64,000 bases of DNA from Diphasiastrum complanatum (lineage: Eukaryota > Streptophyta > Lycopodiopsida > Lycopodiales > Lycopodiaceae): contig CM055101.1 in assembly GCA_029204225.1 (NCBI GenBank), positions 44,392,180 through 44,456,179 of the forward strand, read 5' to 3'. Positions 36,640 to 47,513 of this stretch are shown here, piece by piece. Under the pieces are notes generated by a model. The model did no database searches and had not been told where the DNA came from. It was given only the letters and a program-made list of their open reading frames with translations. Numbering within the stretch: the stretch's first letter is position 1; each line of letters begins with the position of its first letter. The position numbers were made by a program, and so were the translations under genes.

Positions 36640-38060
36640 GGTTCTCTCATATCCAACTAACCCTCTCAAAGGGATTCGCTCAGTTGATTAGCTTGACATC
36701 AAAAGTGTTTTTAGTCCCATGTTTGAGTGCCCCCTTGAAAAACCAAAAGTGTATCCAATTAATCAACCGAGCCAACCCCCTTAATATAATGTTACATAGC
36801 ATGTAGTTTAGGCTTTGTCCTCATCCATTTCTCACCATTTAGAAAGCTTCCATCACCTTGAGATTAGTGTGGCCCACTATTGATTTGCCATATCACTTGT
36901 GAATAGGGATGTTGTCAACGGCTCCCCACACAACTTTACAGGTAAGCAACATTGAATAGAGCTTGCAAAATAACCCTTGGCATTTCCAAGGTCCCAATGC
37001 ATGCCAATTTGCATTTTAAAATAAAAGTTTGAGAGTGTTAGTTTCTCATGTATTATATAAGGCTTGATGTTGACCAAATCATGTTTGCAAAGAAGTATGA
37101 ACAAATTTGAAAAAAAACAAATTCTCAACCTTAGATGAATGTATTATGTATATCTATACACATATTCACATGTGATAGACATGGCAACTTGCAAGTTTTA
37201 GATGGAGTGCACATATTCTGCAATTGTACATTTGGCCGTCATTTTCCACAATATGAAAAGGGTTAGAAAACATATATCCGATCTCACATAAATGTGTGTG
37301 TGTGTGTGTGTGTGAGGTAGACATGGCAACTTGCAAGTTACAAATGTGATTTGGTGGAAGCATTTAATTGTCAATTTTGGCCAAAATTCTCGACATCATA
37401 TATATGATATTTGACTTTTTTTTCATGTGGAAATGTGTTTGTTCATTGTAGATGCTTTTTTTAAATACTTATTAATAGTGGCTAATGGCCAATCATGCTA
37501 TGTCATGTGGAGACTATTATTTCAAGATATTCTATATCAAATGTTTGTACGACTATTTGTCATGGTATATATGATCACCTATACGTAATCGCCACTATTA
37601 GTTCACAACTTTTAGCATAAGGAATCATCACGGAAGTTACATATACGAGATGTGTGTTGCCCAACTAGAGCTCCACATACCATCAAGTCACATGCTCAAC
37701 TCAAAATCCTTTACATGCTAATGAGCATATGCTCTTCTAGCTCCAAGGAAGAGATAAGACTCAAATGATCCAAGGTATGTAGTTGCCAATGAAGGACAAA
37801 GAACCCACCCCCATTGGAGTGAGTGAGAGAATGGATCATGAATCAGGTGTGAGGCAAAAAAGAGCAACAAGACAAAGAGGGAAGGAAGTCCAAAAGGAAT
37901 GGAGACAAAAGAAACAAGAGAAGAAGCAAAAAGACACACTTAGTCGAATTACTAAAGTAAACAAACTTTTCTTCATCAAAATTAGCACGAACTTTTATCT
38001 TGACCTAAGGGGTACTTGTGAAAAAGACCTGCTTTTTGGACTAGTGAGGCAGAATGGGTA
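36640..38060. other. No gene recognised
   Basis: AT-rich. A (TG)n run lies at about 37291-37314. The block 'gacatggcaacttgcaagtt' occurs twice, near 37179 and 37320. A lysine-rich frame at 37783-38061 has low complexity and no domain I know; it runs directly into the copia LTR border. Confidence 0.5.
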
Positions 38061-38238
38061 AACTGATGATATAGTTGCTCTATGTCGTGCATTTCCTTGT
38101 CTTTCGTTCTCTTGATTGCTAGAATGATATTTGTTCTGTGATCTGTAGTCGCGTGTCTAGGATCATGTAAGCTTCCGCATAAGAAAATTTAAAAGAAACA
38201 AATATGTTCGCGATACAAACAAAACCGGGTTCGCGACA
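38061..38238 (+). repeat. Truncated 5' LTR
   Basis: Matches 42187-42363 at the end of the 3' LTR ('atagttgctctatgtcgtgc' in both). Ends GGGTTCGCGACA before the primer binding site. Confidence 0.9.
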
Positions 38239-38309
38239 TGGTATCAAAGCAACAGGTTATCACTGTTGATATCTAAGAAGTGATTTTCTAGACCGGAGTC
38301 CCGAGGAGA

Positions 38310-39010
38310 GCTGAATGGATCATAAAGGATGAGCGTGCAATGGCGATCATCATTTCGTCCATCAACGAAGATCTACTCATGCAGATTGAAGACTGCGAAA
38401 GCAGCCATGCAGCATGGGAAAGATTAAAACAGAAGTACGAAGTGAGGACTGCAACTTCAGTGATGCATCTTCACAATCAGCTACAATCCATACGATGGGA
38501 TGGCAACCAATTAGGCCAGCACGTTGAGAAGATCAGAACGATCTTTGCTCAACTCGCTGCATCAGGATAGAAGCACCAGGTCCCAGCACCACAACAGTTG
38601 ATGTACTTCATGATGTCTCTACCTACGTCCTATCAACCGTTGAGAATGCTCATACTGAGTCTACCATATATGACATTCGACAAAGCAATCAGTCTTGTCG
38701 CTGATGAGACACTGATGAGGGACAAAGGAGAAGGAAGCAGTGATCAAGAGAAAGCTCTCTTCACAAAAGGAAGGAAGAAAAACACGAACAAATCCAGATT
38801 TGACATGACGAAGTCCTCGAATCAACAATCTTCTTCTTGTGATCATTGTCACAAACTAGGCCATACAGCCAACAAATGCTGGTTCAATCCAGCAATATCT
38901 TGCATGCACTGCAAGAAGAAGGGGCACTCTGCATACGATTGTAGATTTAATCCAAAAGATAGAACAAGACTGAGAAAGCAAATGTTGCAGAGTCATCCAA
39001 AGATGCAGAT
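38310..39010 (+). pseudogene. Copia gag with two CCHC zinc knuckles
   Basis: Frames 38340-38570 and 38598-39224 together encode a gag-like alpha-helical domain (AWERLKQKYE, LHNQLQSIRWD), interrupted by a TAG near 38570. Two knuckles follow: CDHCHKLGHTANKC and CMHCKKKGHSAYDC, both with intact CX2CX4HX4C spacing. Two knuckles are less usual than one in plant copia gag. The N-terminal start is missing. Confidence 0.88.
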
Positions 39011-39850
39011 AGAGGGTGATGAAGCCTTCACAATACTTGATGAAGCTTCAACGAGCTACACTGAACAAGACTACGATGTAGTCATTGATTCAAGAGCAAC
39101 ATCACACATCACCTGCAATAAGAAAATCTTGATTGACTTCATAGAACTCGAAAATAACAAAGCAGTGATTCTAGGTGATGGAAGCAAACATGATGTCAAA
39201 GGCATCGGGACTCCACAACTGTGAACACTGTCAGGTCAAGCAGAGCTGCCAGGAGCACTCTACGTGCCTTCACTGAGAAAAGATCTATTATCAGTCTCCA
39301 AGATGGCAGATCTTGGAATTCGAGTTTTGTTCAATGGCAATACATGCCGCATGATCGAGAAAACAACAAACAAATTGCTGACGGTTGGATGTAGAGAAAG
39401 AAACTTCTACCAAGCCAATATAATCAGCAATACTGATAGCATATTAAATGCATCAAAAAATGAAGATCAGCTCTGGCACAGGTGAATGTATCATCTGAAC
39501 ACGAGGAGCCTGTATGACATGTGTAAGAAGGACATAGTCATAGGTCTAAATATATCAAGGCCCGATACTAAGTTCAGGGTGAAGCCTGTCAGAAAGGCAA
39601 ACAACATCGGAATCCATTCACACATGAGGGAAGAAGAGCCAAAGAAATTATTGAGCTCGTCCACTCATATGTCTATGGACCGATGAAAATGGATTTGCTC
39701 TCAAGATCGAGGTATTTCCTAACGTTCATAGATGACTACAGCCGAATGACTACAATCTACTACCTAAAGAAGAAATCTGAAGTGTTCGATTCCTTCAAGA
39801 AGTTCGTGGCATTTGCAGATCTTCACACTGCTGCCAATTCAAGAGAGGGA
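39011..39850 (+). pseudogene. Copia protease, GAG-pre-integrase and integrase N-part
   Basis: The protease motif VVIDSRATSHIT has Arg in place of the Gly of Asp-Ser-Gly, which should abolish activity. Pre-integrase is seen as LYVPSLRKDLLSVSKM and the decayed HR-x-x-HLN. Integrase begins as ELVHSYVYGPM and YFLTFIDDYSRMTTIYYLKKKSE, the region of the first catalytic Asp, and stops near 39850. The rest of the core (second Asp and Glu) is deleted, and linker text follows (RRNEPRRSARQRRP). Confidence 0.85.
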
Positions 39851-40039
39851 GATTGAGGACAGACGTCAAATCAGAATGTTGAGCCACAGACTCCAGAGCA
39901 ATAGGAAGCAAAAGATCAACCCCACGAACAAAAAACGTTCGAGCAGCGACGAAATGAACCCAGAAGGTCAGCAAGACAAAGAAGACCTCTAGACCATTAT
40001 GTTGACAATCTCAGTTGAGTAAAGACACGCAATTCGAGT

Positions 40040-41640
40040 ACTGCAACTTCATTGAAGAGCCAACAACATATCAAGAAGCTGTCTACATTCCAGAGGGAAA
40101 ATTCTGGAAGCAGGCAATGTCATAGGAGATCGAGTCGATGAGGCAAAACGAGGCATGGATACTAGAGCCACTGCCAAAAAATAGAAAGATCGTCGACTGC
40201 AAATGGGTGTATAGGAAGAAAATGAAATCAAATGACATTGTTGGCCGTTACAAGGCAAGGCTTGTCGCGAAGGGCTACACACAAAGGTATGGTGTTGATT
40301 ATTTTGACACATATTCGCCGATGGTCAAGATGACAAGCATACAACTACTCCTTGCGTACGCCACACAACACAACTTGGAAGTTCACCAGATTGATGTGAA
40401 AACAGCCTTTCTCCACGGAGATCTAGAGGAAATCTTCATGAAGCAGCTTGAAGGATTTGAAGACCCCGACAATCGACAATATGTCTGTCGGTTGTAGAGA
40501 TGCATTTATGGTCTAAAGCAGGCATCACGAGCTTGGTACAAGAAGCTCGATAGTCTTCTGAAGTCTCTAGATTTCAATCCTACACAATCAGACTCTAATG
40601 TCTACATAAAAAGAGTAGAAATTTTTTTTGTGATACTAACTATTTTCGTGGATGATTCCCTTATTATAGGAAATTCTTTGATGTTGATCAAAGACATGAA
40701 GAGTCAGATTTCTGAAAATTATGAAATCACAGAGAAGCAACAAAATGTCTCGGGCTGGAGATTAAAAGAGATTGAATAAAAGATGAAATGCACTTGAGTC
40801 AGTCTGAATATGCCAGAAAAGTGTTGAAGCAATATCACATGATGGACTGCAAAGAAAAGGCCACACCAATGATAGCTGGTGCCAAGCTGGCGAAGCAGGA
40901 TTACCCAAAAACAGAAGAAGAAAAACAAAAGATGACAGGTAGACCCTACCAAAACCTAATCGATAGTCTGATGTATCTTGTTTGTACCAGACCTGATCTA
41001 GCTTTCAATGTTTATGCCTTAAGCCAATTCTCTTCCAATGGCACATTGGCAAATGGCAAAACGAATCCTACAATATCTGAAGGGTACCCAAAATATGGGA
41101 TTAGCCTACATAGCAGAAAACAAAAGAAAAGGATTCGAGCTGCACCACTACAGTATGCAAGCTGGGTGAGCTACAAAGATGACAGCAAGCCTGTAACCGG
41201 GGGAAAATAGCGTATGGAACAGCAATCAACTGGATATGCAAAAAGCAAACCTTGGTAGCTCAATCTTCTTGCGAAGCTGAATACGTCGCAGCTTCAAAGG
41301 TGGTGAACGAGGTAGTGTGGTTGCAGATGATGCTGGAGGCAATTGGGATACCACAAGGAGGACCATGCACGATGATGATGGACTCTCAGAGTGCCATTTA
41401 TCTGTCCCAGAATCCTGTCTTCCATTCAAAGACAAAACACATACCTCTGAAGTACCATCACATTCGAGATTTGATCTTGAAAGGAGAGCTCCAGGTCCAG
41501 TACATAAAGTCTGAAGACATGATTGCATATCTGCTCACGAAGCTGCTTGACAAGCCACTCTTCACAAAGCAAAGAAAGGCAATTGGACTAAACGTGCAAA
41601 GCTGCAAGGTTCAAGAGGGAGTGTCAGAAATGGTGAACTC
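40040..41640 (+). pseudogene. Copia reverse transcriptase and RNase H
   Basis: RT opens with AWILEPLPKNRKIVDCKWVYRK and KARLVAKGYTQRYGVDYFDTYSP. QIDVKTAFLHGDLEE carries the first catalytic Asp. CIYGLKQASRAWYKK follows a TAG at 40497. The catalytic box is Phe-Val-Asp-Asp near 40650 instead of Tyr-Val-Asp-Asp. RNase H has TRPDLAFNVYALSQF, KKQTLVAQSSCEAEYVAAS, MDSQSAIYLSQNPVFHSKTKHI and the C-terminal EDMIAYLLTK. At least three frameshifts and several stops. Confidence 0.9.
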
Positions 41641-42363
41641 CTGCAACTTTGTCGCGACGCGAAATGAAACGACATGGAACGAAGGTCGAATGGCGAACAA
41701 TTCGCGAAAGTCAACGTACCTCGAAAACCCTAAGACACAAAGCGAAGCGAAACTCAAAGGTTGAATGATTCATGAAAGTCAAACATGCCTCCAGGACCAA
41801 AAAGACACGATACGACACGAAACGAAAAGAAATGAAAGAAAATCTTTCGCGCTGCCAACTGGCAGCTCAACGGACATGGAGCCTTAAACTTCACGTCCAA
41901 CTGAAACAGTTAGCAATAACGGAGAGTAACTGATTAGTTTATTAGTGCTAACTATTCTTGTAATTCTCTGTTTAGCTATCTTATAAACTCCACATAGTGC
42001 AGATATAAACTATTTTTTTGGATCAAAAAGAATACACAGAGAATGTGAGTGAGTAGAGCAGAAAAGAAAAAGAATAGAAATGAAATAGTTGTGCATGAAA
42101 GTCTGCCAACGAGCAGAACACATCGAAAAAGCAGAGCGTCAGAGGCCGCCAATGAGCGAGACACTGACCATCTCGCTCTAAAAAAAATTAAACTGATAAT
42201 ATAGTTGCTCTATGTCGTGCATTTCCTTGTCTTCCACTGTCTTGATTGCTAGAATGATATTTGTTCTGTGATCTATAGTCACGTGTCTAGGATCCTGTAA
42301 GCTTCCGCATAAGAAAATTTAAAAGAAACAAATATGTTTGTGATACAAACAAAACCCAGTTCC
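41622..42363 (+). repeat. 3' LTR (about 742 bp)
   Basis: Starts TGTCAGAAATGG directly after GAGGGAG. It has a plus-strand TATA-like TTATAAAC near 41971 and 'ttcgcgaa' motifs in the first 120 bp. The terminal bases differ from the 5' LTR end, so the border at 42363 is approximate. Confidence 0.85.
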
Positions 42364-42640
42364 CCATCTAGAAATCTAGTTTGTACATTTATCTATGAAC
42401 TTTCAAATCTACTATGGCTGCAAATATCTAATAGATGTATGTTTCACAATTGGACTAAAAGTCTTTGAAAAGTCGATGTTCAAGGCTTGGAAAAATCCCC
42501 TTGTAACCAATCTTGTCTTCCATCAATCAACTGAACCATCTATTCAATAAACACCTTTGCAAGTAACAATATTCTTACTGATTGACGATTCTATAACAGT
42601 CCACATTTGATTTTTTATGAGAAATTGATACTCTCTATCC
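42364..42640 (-). pseudogene. Copia RT N-terminal fragment
   Basis: The minus strand encodes MDREYQFLIKNQMWTVIE, matching the RT entry of the array family (MDKEYSSLIKNQTWTIVE), then decayed text toward 42364. It abuts a plus-strand copia fragment at about 42640, head to head. Confidence 0.65.
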
Positions 42641-43340
42641 ATTGCCCCTTGCACTCGGAAAGAAGCATGGATACTTATACAGACTGAGTCATTATTATTC
42701 TGTTATGAATCAATTTATAAATACTTCTGTTCATATCAATAAAGGATTACTTTGGCATTATAGACTTGATCACTTGAATTATGCATATGTTTCGAACATG
42801 TCTAAACAATCTATTGGTACTTGATCTTGACTATCCACATAAGAAAGTCGAACTCCCTATTTGTCATAATTCTACCGAAAAGTAGACTAAGATCCCTTTT
42901 AGATCAAGTCATCTGCATGTAGTTAAAGATTTGCTAGACATTGTACATATAGACGTATGTGGCCCAATACAAACCTTATCACTGGTAGGTGCCAAATTTT
43001 TCATTACCTTTACTGATGAATATTCAAGAAGTACGGATGTATATTTTATTAAGCATAAATCAAAAGCAATCATGAGAGGAAGAACCGAACCTTAGTCGAA
43101 TTGGCTAAGTGCATGCTTGCTCACGCGTCACTACCTAGGAACTTTTGGGCTGAAGTTGTTTCCTTTGTAGCTTATATTCAAAATAGATGTTCGACTAAAG
43201 GCCTCTCAAGTGAAACACCTAATGAAGTTTGGATAGGCTCCAAACCATCACTCCAAAACCTCAGAGTATTCAGATGTATGGCCAATGTGCAGATCCCAAA
43301 GGAGACTAGAAAGAAGCTGGACTCCTACAATCTCACCAAG
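42641..43340 (+). pseudogene. Copia GAG-pre-integrase and integrase fragment
   Basis: The plus strand encodes ALGKKHGYLYRLSHYY, LLWHYRLDHLNYAYVSNMS, then with frameshifts the integrase text KCMLAHASLPRNFWAEVV and LSSETPNEVWIGSKPSLQNL. It ends in ETRKKLDS, where a palindromic island interrupts. Same family as the array units but on the opposite strand. Confidence 0.8.
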
Positions 43341-43344
43341 GTTG

Positions 43345-43590
43345 CCAAGGTTTCACCCCAATTCGAATCGGCCGATTTGAACCGAATCTTTCCGATTCAA
43401 ACCGGCAGGCCAGGTTCGAATTGGAAAATGGTTCGAATCGAACAAAAAAAAAATTCAAAACGTTTTTTTTTTTTTTGACTTTTTGGGGTTTTTTTTTTTT
43501 TTTGCCCTAAACCCGATTTGAACAGAATTCCAATTCGAACCGGTTCAAATGGTTTGCACGGTTCGAACCGTGATTCGAGGTTACGTAGAC
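43345..43590. repeat. Palindrome-rich island (TTCGAACCGG type) with central poly-T
   Basis: TTCGAA and GAACCGG-type words in both orientations surround poly-A and poly-T runs (43441-43503). Perfect palindromes include GAACCGGTTC (43537-43546) and the 16-bp CACGGTTCGAACCGTG (43557-43572). It interrupts a copia integrase fragment, which supports an insertion, although clear terminal repeats and target duplication were not found. Confidence 0.65.
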
Positions 43591-43753
43591 TCGTAAGGCT
43601 ATAAGGAGTTCTGCGGCAAGCCCTCGACAATTGAGGGTGGACCCGTATTATGTTCCCATGCCGAGAAGGATGAAATAGGTAGTGTACTACTCTTTTTTCT
43701 CAAATAACGATACACACTCACAATTGGCCAATTATTTACCAACCATATAATTG

Positions 43754-44095
43754 GTGTTGGAGTTTAATCTTACTCCTACTCATCCTTTTCACCCCCTTCA
43801 TCTCTTAAGGAAATCACTATCTCAAACATCTGCATAAATGGTCTACCTTTTTGACAGTCTGCAGAAATACACGAAAACTACCAACAGACAGAAACTACAT
43901 ACAACCGCAATGCTCTTGCATACTGTTTCAACGAAGGCCACCGAAGGCAATTGTAGACTCCTACAAATAGTTTTACCGAAGAGACCAAAGTAAACCGTAA
44001 AGTCTTCCTTACGGTCACATGCGAAGACTCACCGCCAGGAACCATAAGTGTCTAGCTTGTGGAATGAATTGCAAAGGGCTCGAAGAAAATAACTA
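43754..44095 (+). repeat. LTR fragment, copy 1
   Basis: Starts TGTTGGAGTTTAATC. From about 43909 it shares 'gctcttgcata', 'tttcaacgaaggccacc', 'gtaaaccgtaaagtcttc', and 'acggtcacatgcgaagactc' with 48257-48410. Truncated on its right. Confidence 0.6.
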
Positions 44096-44166
44096 AGCTA
44101 TTTTTCCTTTGAAATTGCATTTTTTGCGTCAGAATTCTGCAAAGAAATAAACAAATCTTTAATCTT

Positions 44167-44556
44167 TCATACAAATGTGGTCAGGTCTTTGCCATCCCAC
44201 TGTAGGTAAGTTAATTGGTCTTCCAAGAACATGATCTGATTACGAGATCGAGTCTCATTCTTGGTTTGCAATTCTTCCCATAAATCTTTTGCGTTCGAAA
44301 TTGATGTAAGATCTAGCATTATGTTGTCATGCACTGAAGATGCAATAATTGTTATAGCTTTGTCATTTCTCAAACTCCATTCTCGAAGTTCTTTGCTAGG
44401 AGTAGCTATTGGCTTCTCCTCTATTGGTTCTACCCATTGTCATAAACCTTCGCCCTTCAATATGAGTGAGGTCTTTAATTTCTATATCAAATAGTTTGAA
44501 CCTTCTAGATCCAAGATCGTAGTGATCTTAGCCTGAATATTGCTGATCGACGACAT
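44167..44556 (-). pseudogene. Copia gag N-terminal fragment
   Basis: From ATG at 44556 the minus frame reads MSSISNIQAKITTILDLEGSNY, two stops, then RNDKAITIIASSVHDNIM, LWEELQTKNETRS and LTYLQWDGKDLTTFV. This is a copia gag of the same general type as the 38-42 kb element (QSIRWDGNQL there). It is cut off at about 44167. Confidence 0.75.
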
Positions 44557-44619
44557 CTTCTATTTTCTGAATAACTCCAAATGTGGCTTGCTGATGGATG
44601 TATGAAGAATGCTGAGAGA

Positions 44620-44771
44620 GATGCGAAGATACCACTGTATCGACTCTGACTTGCTCTAATACCATTGTATCAGTCCTAAAAGCACTGATAACACTGTATC
44701 AGCTCTAATCTTGTACGCTCTGATACCACTATAGAAGTTCCAAAAGCTTTGATACCATTGTAGGAAAAATA
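44620..44771 (-). repeat. Array of five primer-binding-site-like units
   Basis: Five units of about 30 bp, at 44622, 44652, 44682, 44713 and 44746, each contain a version of 'gctctgataccactgta'. The complement of this is the TGGTATCAGAGC tRNA primer site. The unit nearest the LTR (44746-44758) would be the true site; the others lie in the leader between LTR and gag. Confidence 0.75.
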
Positions 44772-45598
44772 GTAATTATTCTTCCACAGAGAAAACGATG
44801 AAAGTTTGAATAAATCAAACTAATATCAGTGTCTTCAATCGGGTTTGTTTATGATATATGTACTAATAGAACAATATTTACCTTGATTGAATTAGCATGC
44901 GAAAATAATATGTGAAATTAAGAGACAACTTAAGACAATTTTAGACAAACAGAAACCATTGATCAAAAACGAATTTATGATTCTAAATCAGAATCAGTAT
45001 ACATCTCTTGTTGTCTTATCTCGTTGTTGTATCTCTGATTGAATGAGTCTGAGAGTCTCTTTAGTGTGAGAGTGTGTGAGTGTTTTACAACGAGTAGTGC
45101 ACATGTATTTATATTGCTACAGGACAGTCTTTTGGCCTTTTAATTACAGATATTTTGGCCTTTTAATTCTGTAACAGTAGATCTAACCATTTACGACGGT
45201 TGATATTCAAATAGATGCTCTGTTTTAAAGGTCGAATAATTTTTGTTCGCGAATATTTCGCGACAGTCTGTCTCTTCGTCACAGCTTCGTGTTTCGCGAA
45301 TTATTCACGACACTTGTCTCTTCACGATATCTTTATGTTTCGCGAATTGTTCGCGACAGATGACAATTTTGAGCTTGAAGAAGAATCCAGAATATTTGAT
45401 GACAAGATTATGTTCGCGAATCTTTCGAGCTTCAACAAGAAACCACGAGCTTCTACAACAAAATGTTTCGCGAATGGTATTTATATTAGAAAGGCTTTTA
45501 AAAGGTCACAAAATCGTGACATTCTCTCTCACTTAAAATAGAACCTTGTCTTTGGATCTTTTAAGAGGGATTAAACTTCAGGTGTATTCTTATCAACA
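44759..45598 (-). repeat. Copia 5' LTR (about 840 bp) with TTCGCGAA repeats
   Basis: On the minus strand it starts TGTTGATAAGAATACACC at 45598 and ends TTCCTACA next to the primer-site array. In its first half TTCGCGAA occurs at 45246-45253, 45293-45300 and 45339-45346, with related copies near 45412 and 45463. No matching 3' LTR is found, so the element is truncated. The 45475-45523 part recurs at about 48211-48248. Confidence 0.7.
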
Positions 45599-46148
45599 CC
45601 GGCATGTGATGTTGATGATCAACGTTGCATATCATTGGAACAATAATTATTGAAATGTATATGATAGCTTTTTTATGAACAATAGTTGTTGTTGGAATCT
45701 TGAAAACACTTGCAAAATCAATAATGTCAGGATTATTGATTTTAGATTCCAATGAGTTTGTTATTATATTATTGTTCACATATGATTCCAATTTTGGAAT
45801 TTCTTTGATAATAGATGGTTGTAGAATATTGATCATGGAATGATCAATTTCTGATTTATTAATAATTATAACACGTCTAGGAATTGAAGTCTTATGAGAC
45901 TTCAGAGAGATCTCATTCGTATAATGAATAATCATATGATTATCATCTTTTGAATTTGAATTTGTATCCAACTTGGAATAATCAAGAATAGGATACGTTT
46001 GATTAATTGTTTCAATTGGATTACATTTCTCTGACTGAAGTGCATTCGATTCCTTTAAGTCCACATAGGTCTCAATGCTTGTATTCTGGTGATTATCAGT
46101 CCACTTTGGGCACTGAAATCCGTAGTGATCTATTTTCAAAATTTGCAA
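45561..46148 (-). other. Unrecognised reading frame, 195 aa
   Basis: Open from ATG at 46148 to a stop inside the LTR at 45561. Composition is rich in Ile, Asn, Ser and Lys, with few hydrophobic stretches except KKAIIYISIIIVPMI near the C-terminus. I recognise no domain. The last 12 residues come from LTR sequence. It lies downstream, on the same strand, of the acidic frame at 46540-46316, and a frameshifted piece between them (KYIFANFEN) suggests that all three are parts of one decayed protein. It may also be chance openness in AT-rich DNA. Confidence 0.3.
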
Positions 46149-46315
46149 AGATATATTTTAGATCTAGAAATAATGGGAAAAGATATAATAGAGGGTTCGG
46201 TGAGACTCGTGGCACGAGGTCGATCATCCTCTTTTAAGCGCGAGTTGCTCGGGTACAGGGAAACTAATGAACGAGTTTGTTCATGTTGAGAAAATCGAAG
46301 GCTTTTGGATTTTTG

Positions 46316-46540
46316 TCAAAACCACCTAGCCTTGGTAATTGTTAATTCTTCATCTTCATCTGAATCTTCGAATGAATAATTGTTGGTACATTTTGAATTA
46401 TTCCATAAGAGATTTTGAACGGGTGAATTGTCTTCATCATCATCGGAGTTGTCTACTAAACAAGAGCGTTGAAGTGTTTCTAATTGCTTTCGCAATGTAG
46501 CAACTTCTTTTGCCAAAGAGGTGATATTAGTTGATGACAT
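46316..46540 (-). other. Unrecognised reading frame with coiled coil and acidic tract, 74 aa
   Basis: Begins MSSTNITSLAKEVATLRKQL, a heptad-like helix with Leu at repeat positions, followed by acidic stretches (DNSDDDEDNS, EDSDEDEELT). Such an arrangement is seen in some retroelement or pararetrovirus structural proteins and in many unrelated nuclear proteins. I cannot assign it. Possibly the N-terminus of the decayed protein that continues at 46148-45561. Confidence 0.3.
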
Positions 46541-47513
46541 AAGTGCATCTACTAATGGTCTTGTAGAAAATCAGTCAATGACGAAATTTCTACTATAGTA
46601 ACTGATGGCAAAATTAATGAATTTTGAAAGTACTCAGAACATGTGCAATATATATATATATCAATGCGTAGAGGAAAAAAATTAGAGCATTTTTCCTTTC
46701 TACCGCATCACTATCTGATGGACATGTCATATGACATCTCGAAGGAACTTAAGCAGTTACATAAATCCCTCAACAAGTAATTTTGGAAAAAAAAAATATT
46801 TTTTTCAGGTTTTCTTGAGCGAACAGAGGTTTGGAGACATAACTGTGTATACTCTAGACGACTGGAACTACGAGACGAAGAGCTTTCTAGTTTTGTCTGT
46901 CGATGATTGAGACTCCTAAAATCAAGTTTGAGGAAAAACCAGTTTTTTGACAGTTTTGAAAAATTTGAGGCAAATTCTTTTACAGGTCGTCTCTCTCAAA
47001 TGGATTTTTATTTTTTGATTTTTGTGTTGTTTGAGTGCTCAGATCAGTACCTATTATGACATATAGAAAAAGAGGCTACGAGCACTTGGCAGCATGGTCT
47101 CAATGATGATTAGAAACTCCGTATAAAAGCATTTAATGATTGGTGCTACGGCCAGCAAATGGCATGTAGTTCAAAATAGCCAAAACCCCACAAAAATCAG
47201 AATTTCTGATTTTTGTTGATAATAGTGATCAGTGGCCTAGCATTTTCTATTGTAATGCTATTGCCAAGTAAAGATTTGCTTACTAAACCTCTGTATAAGG
47301 TAATAGGAGTGACTTAAGGTGCCCATGCAGAGCATTGAATGCAGCTTGGAAGGTGTTATCAATGTTTTTGCAAGTGTACTTGCAATAAAGAAAGCATGCC
47401 ATAACAATAAAATGAACATGAATATTCATGCTGGAAATTGTGTGACCGCCATTGAAATGGTCTCGTCAATGCATGCTAGCTTGCTAGCAAATTGAAATCT
47501 CAGCCCTCAATAA
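46541..47513. other. No gene recognised
   Basis: AT-rich with a short (TA)n run near 46649-46662 and no recognisable frame or element boundary. Confidence 0.45.

Larger units (their letters stand above)
38061..42363 (+). mobile_element. Ty1/copia relic, near full length, truncated 5' LTR
   Basis: Plus-strand order: truncated 5' LTR 38061-38238, primer binding site 38239-38250 (TGGTATCAAAGC), gag, two zinc knuckles, protease, GAG-pre-integrase, truncated integrase, RT, RNase H, polypurine tract (GAGGGAG) and 3' LTR 41622-42363. Only the last 178 bp of the 5' LTR remain. Gag lacks its first 60 or so residues, and integrase is cut after the first catalytic region. About ten stops or frameshifts interrupt pol. 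A different copia family from the 49.9-57.9 kb array. Confidence 0.92.

Noticed and set aside
36348-36806. 152-residue plus frame with a 15-residue repeat
   Set aside because: The repeat follows from a 45-bp DNA tandem unit. There are no start context, domain or conserved flanks, and the minus strand is equally open.
37783-38061. Lysine/glutamine-rich 92-residue frame as a possible small nuclear protein
   Set aside because: Low-complexity composition, no domain, and it ends by running into the copia LTR border.
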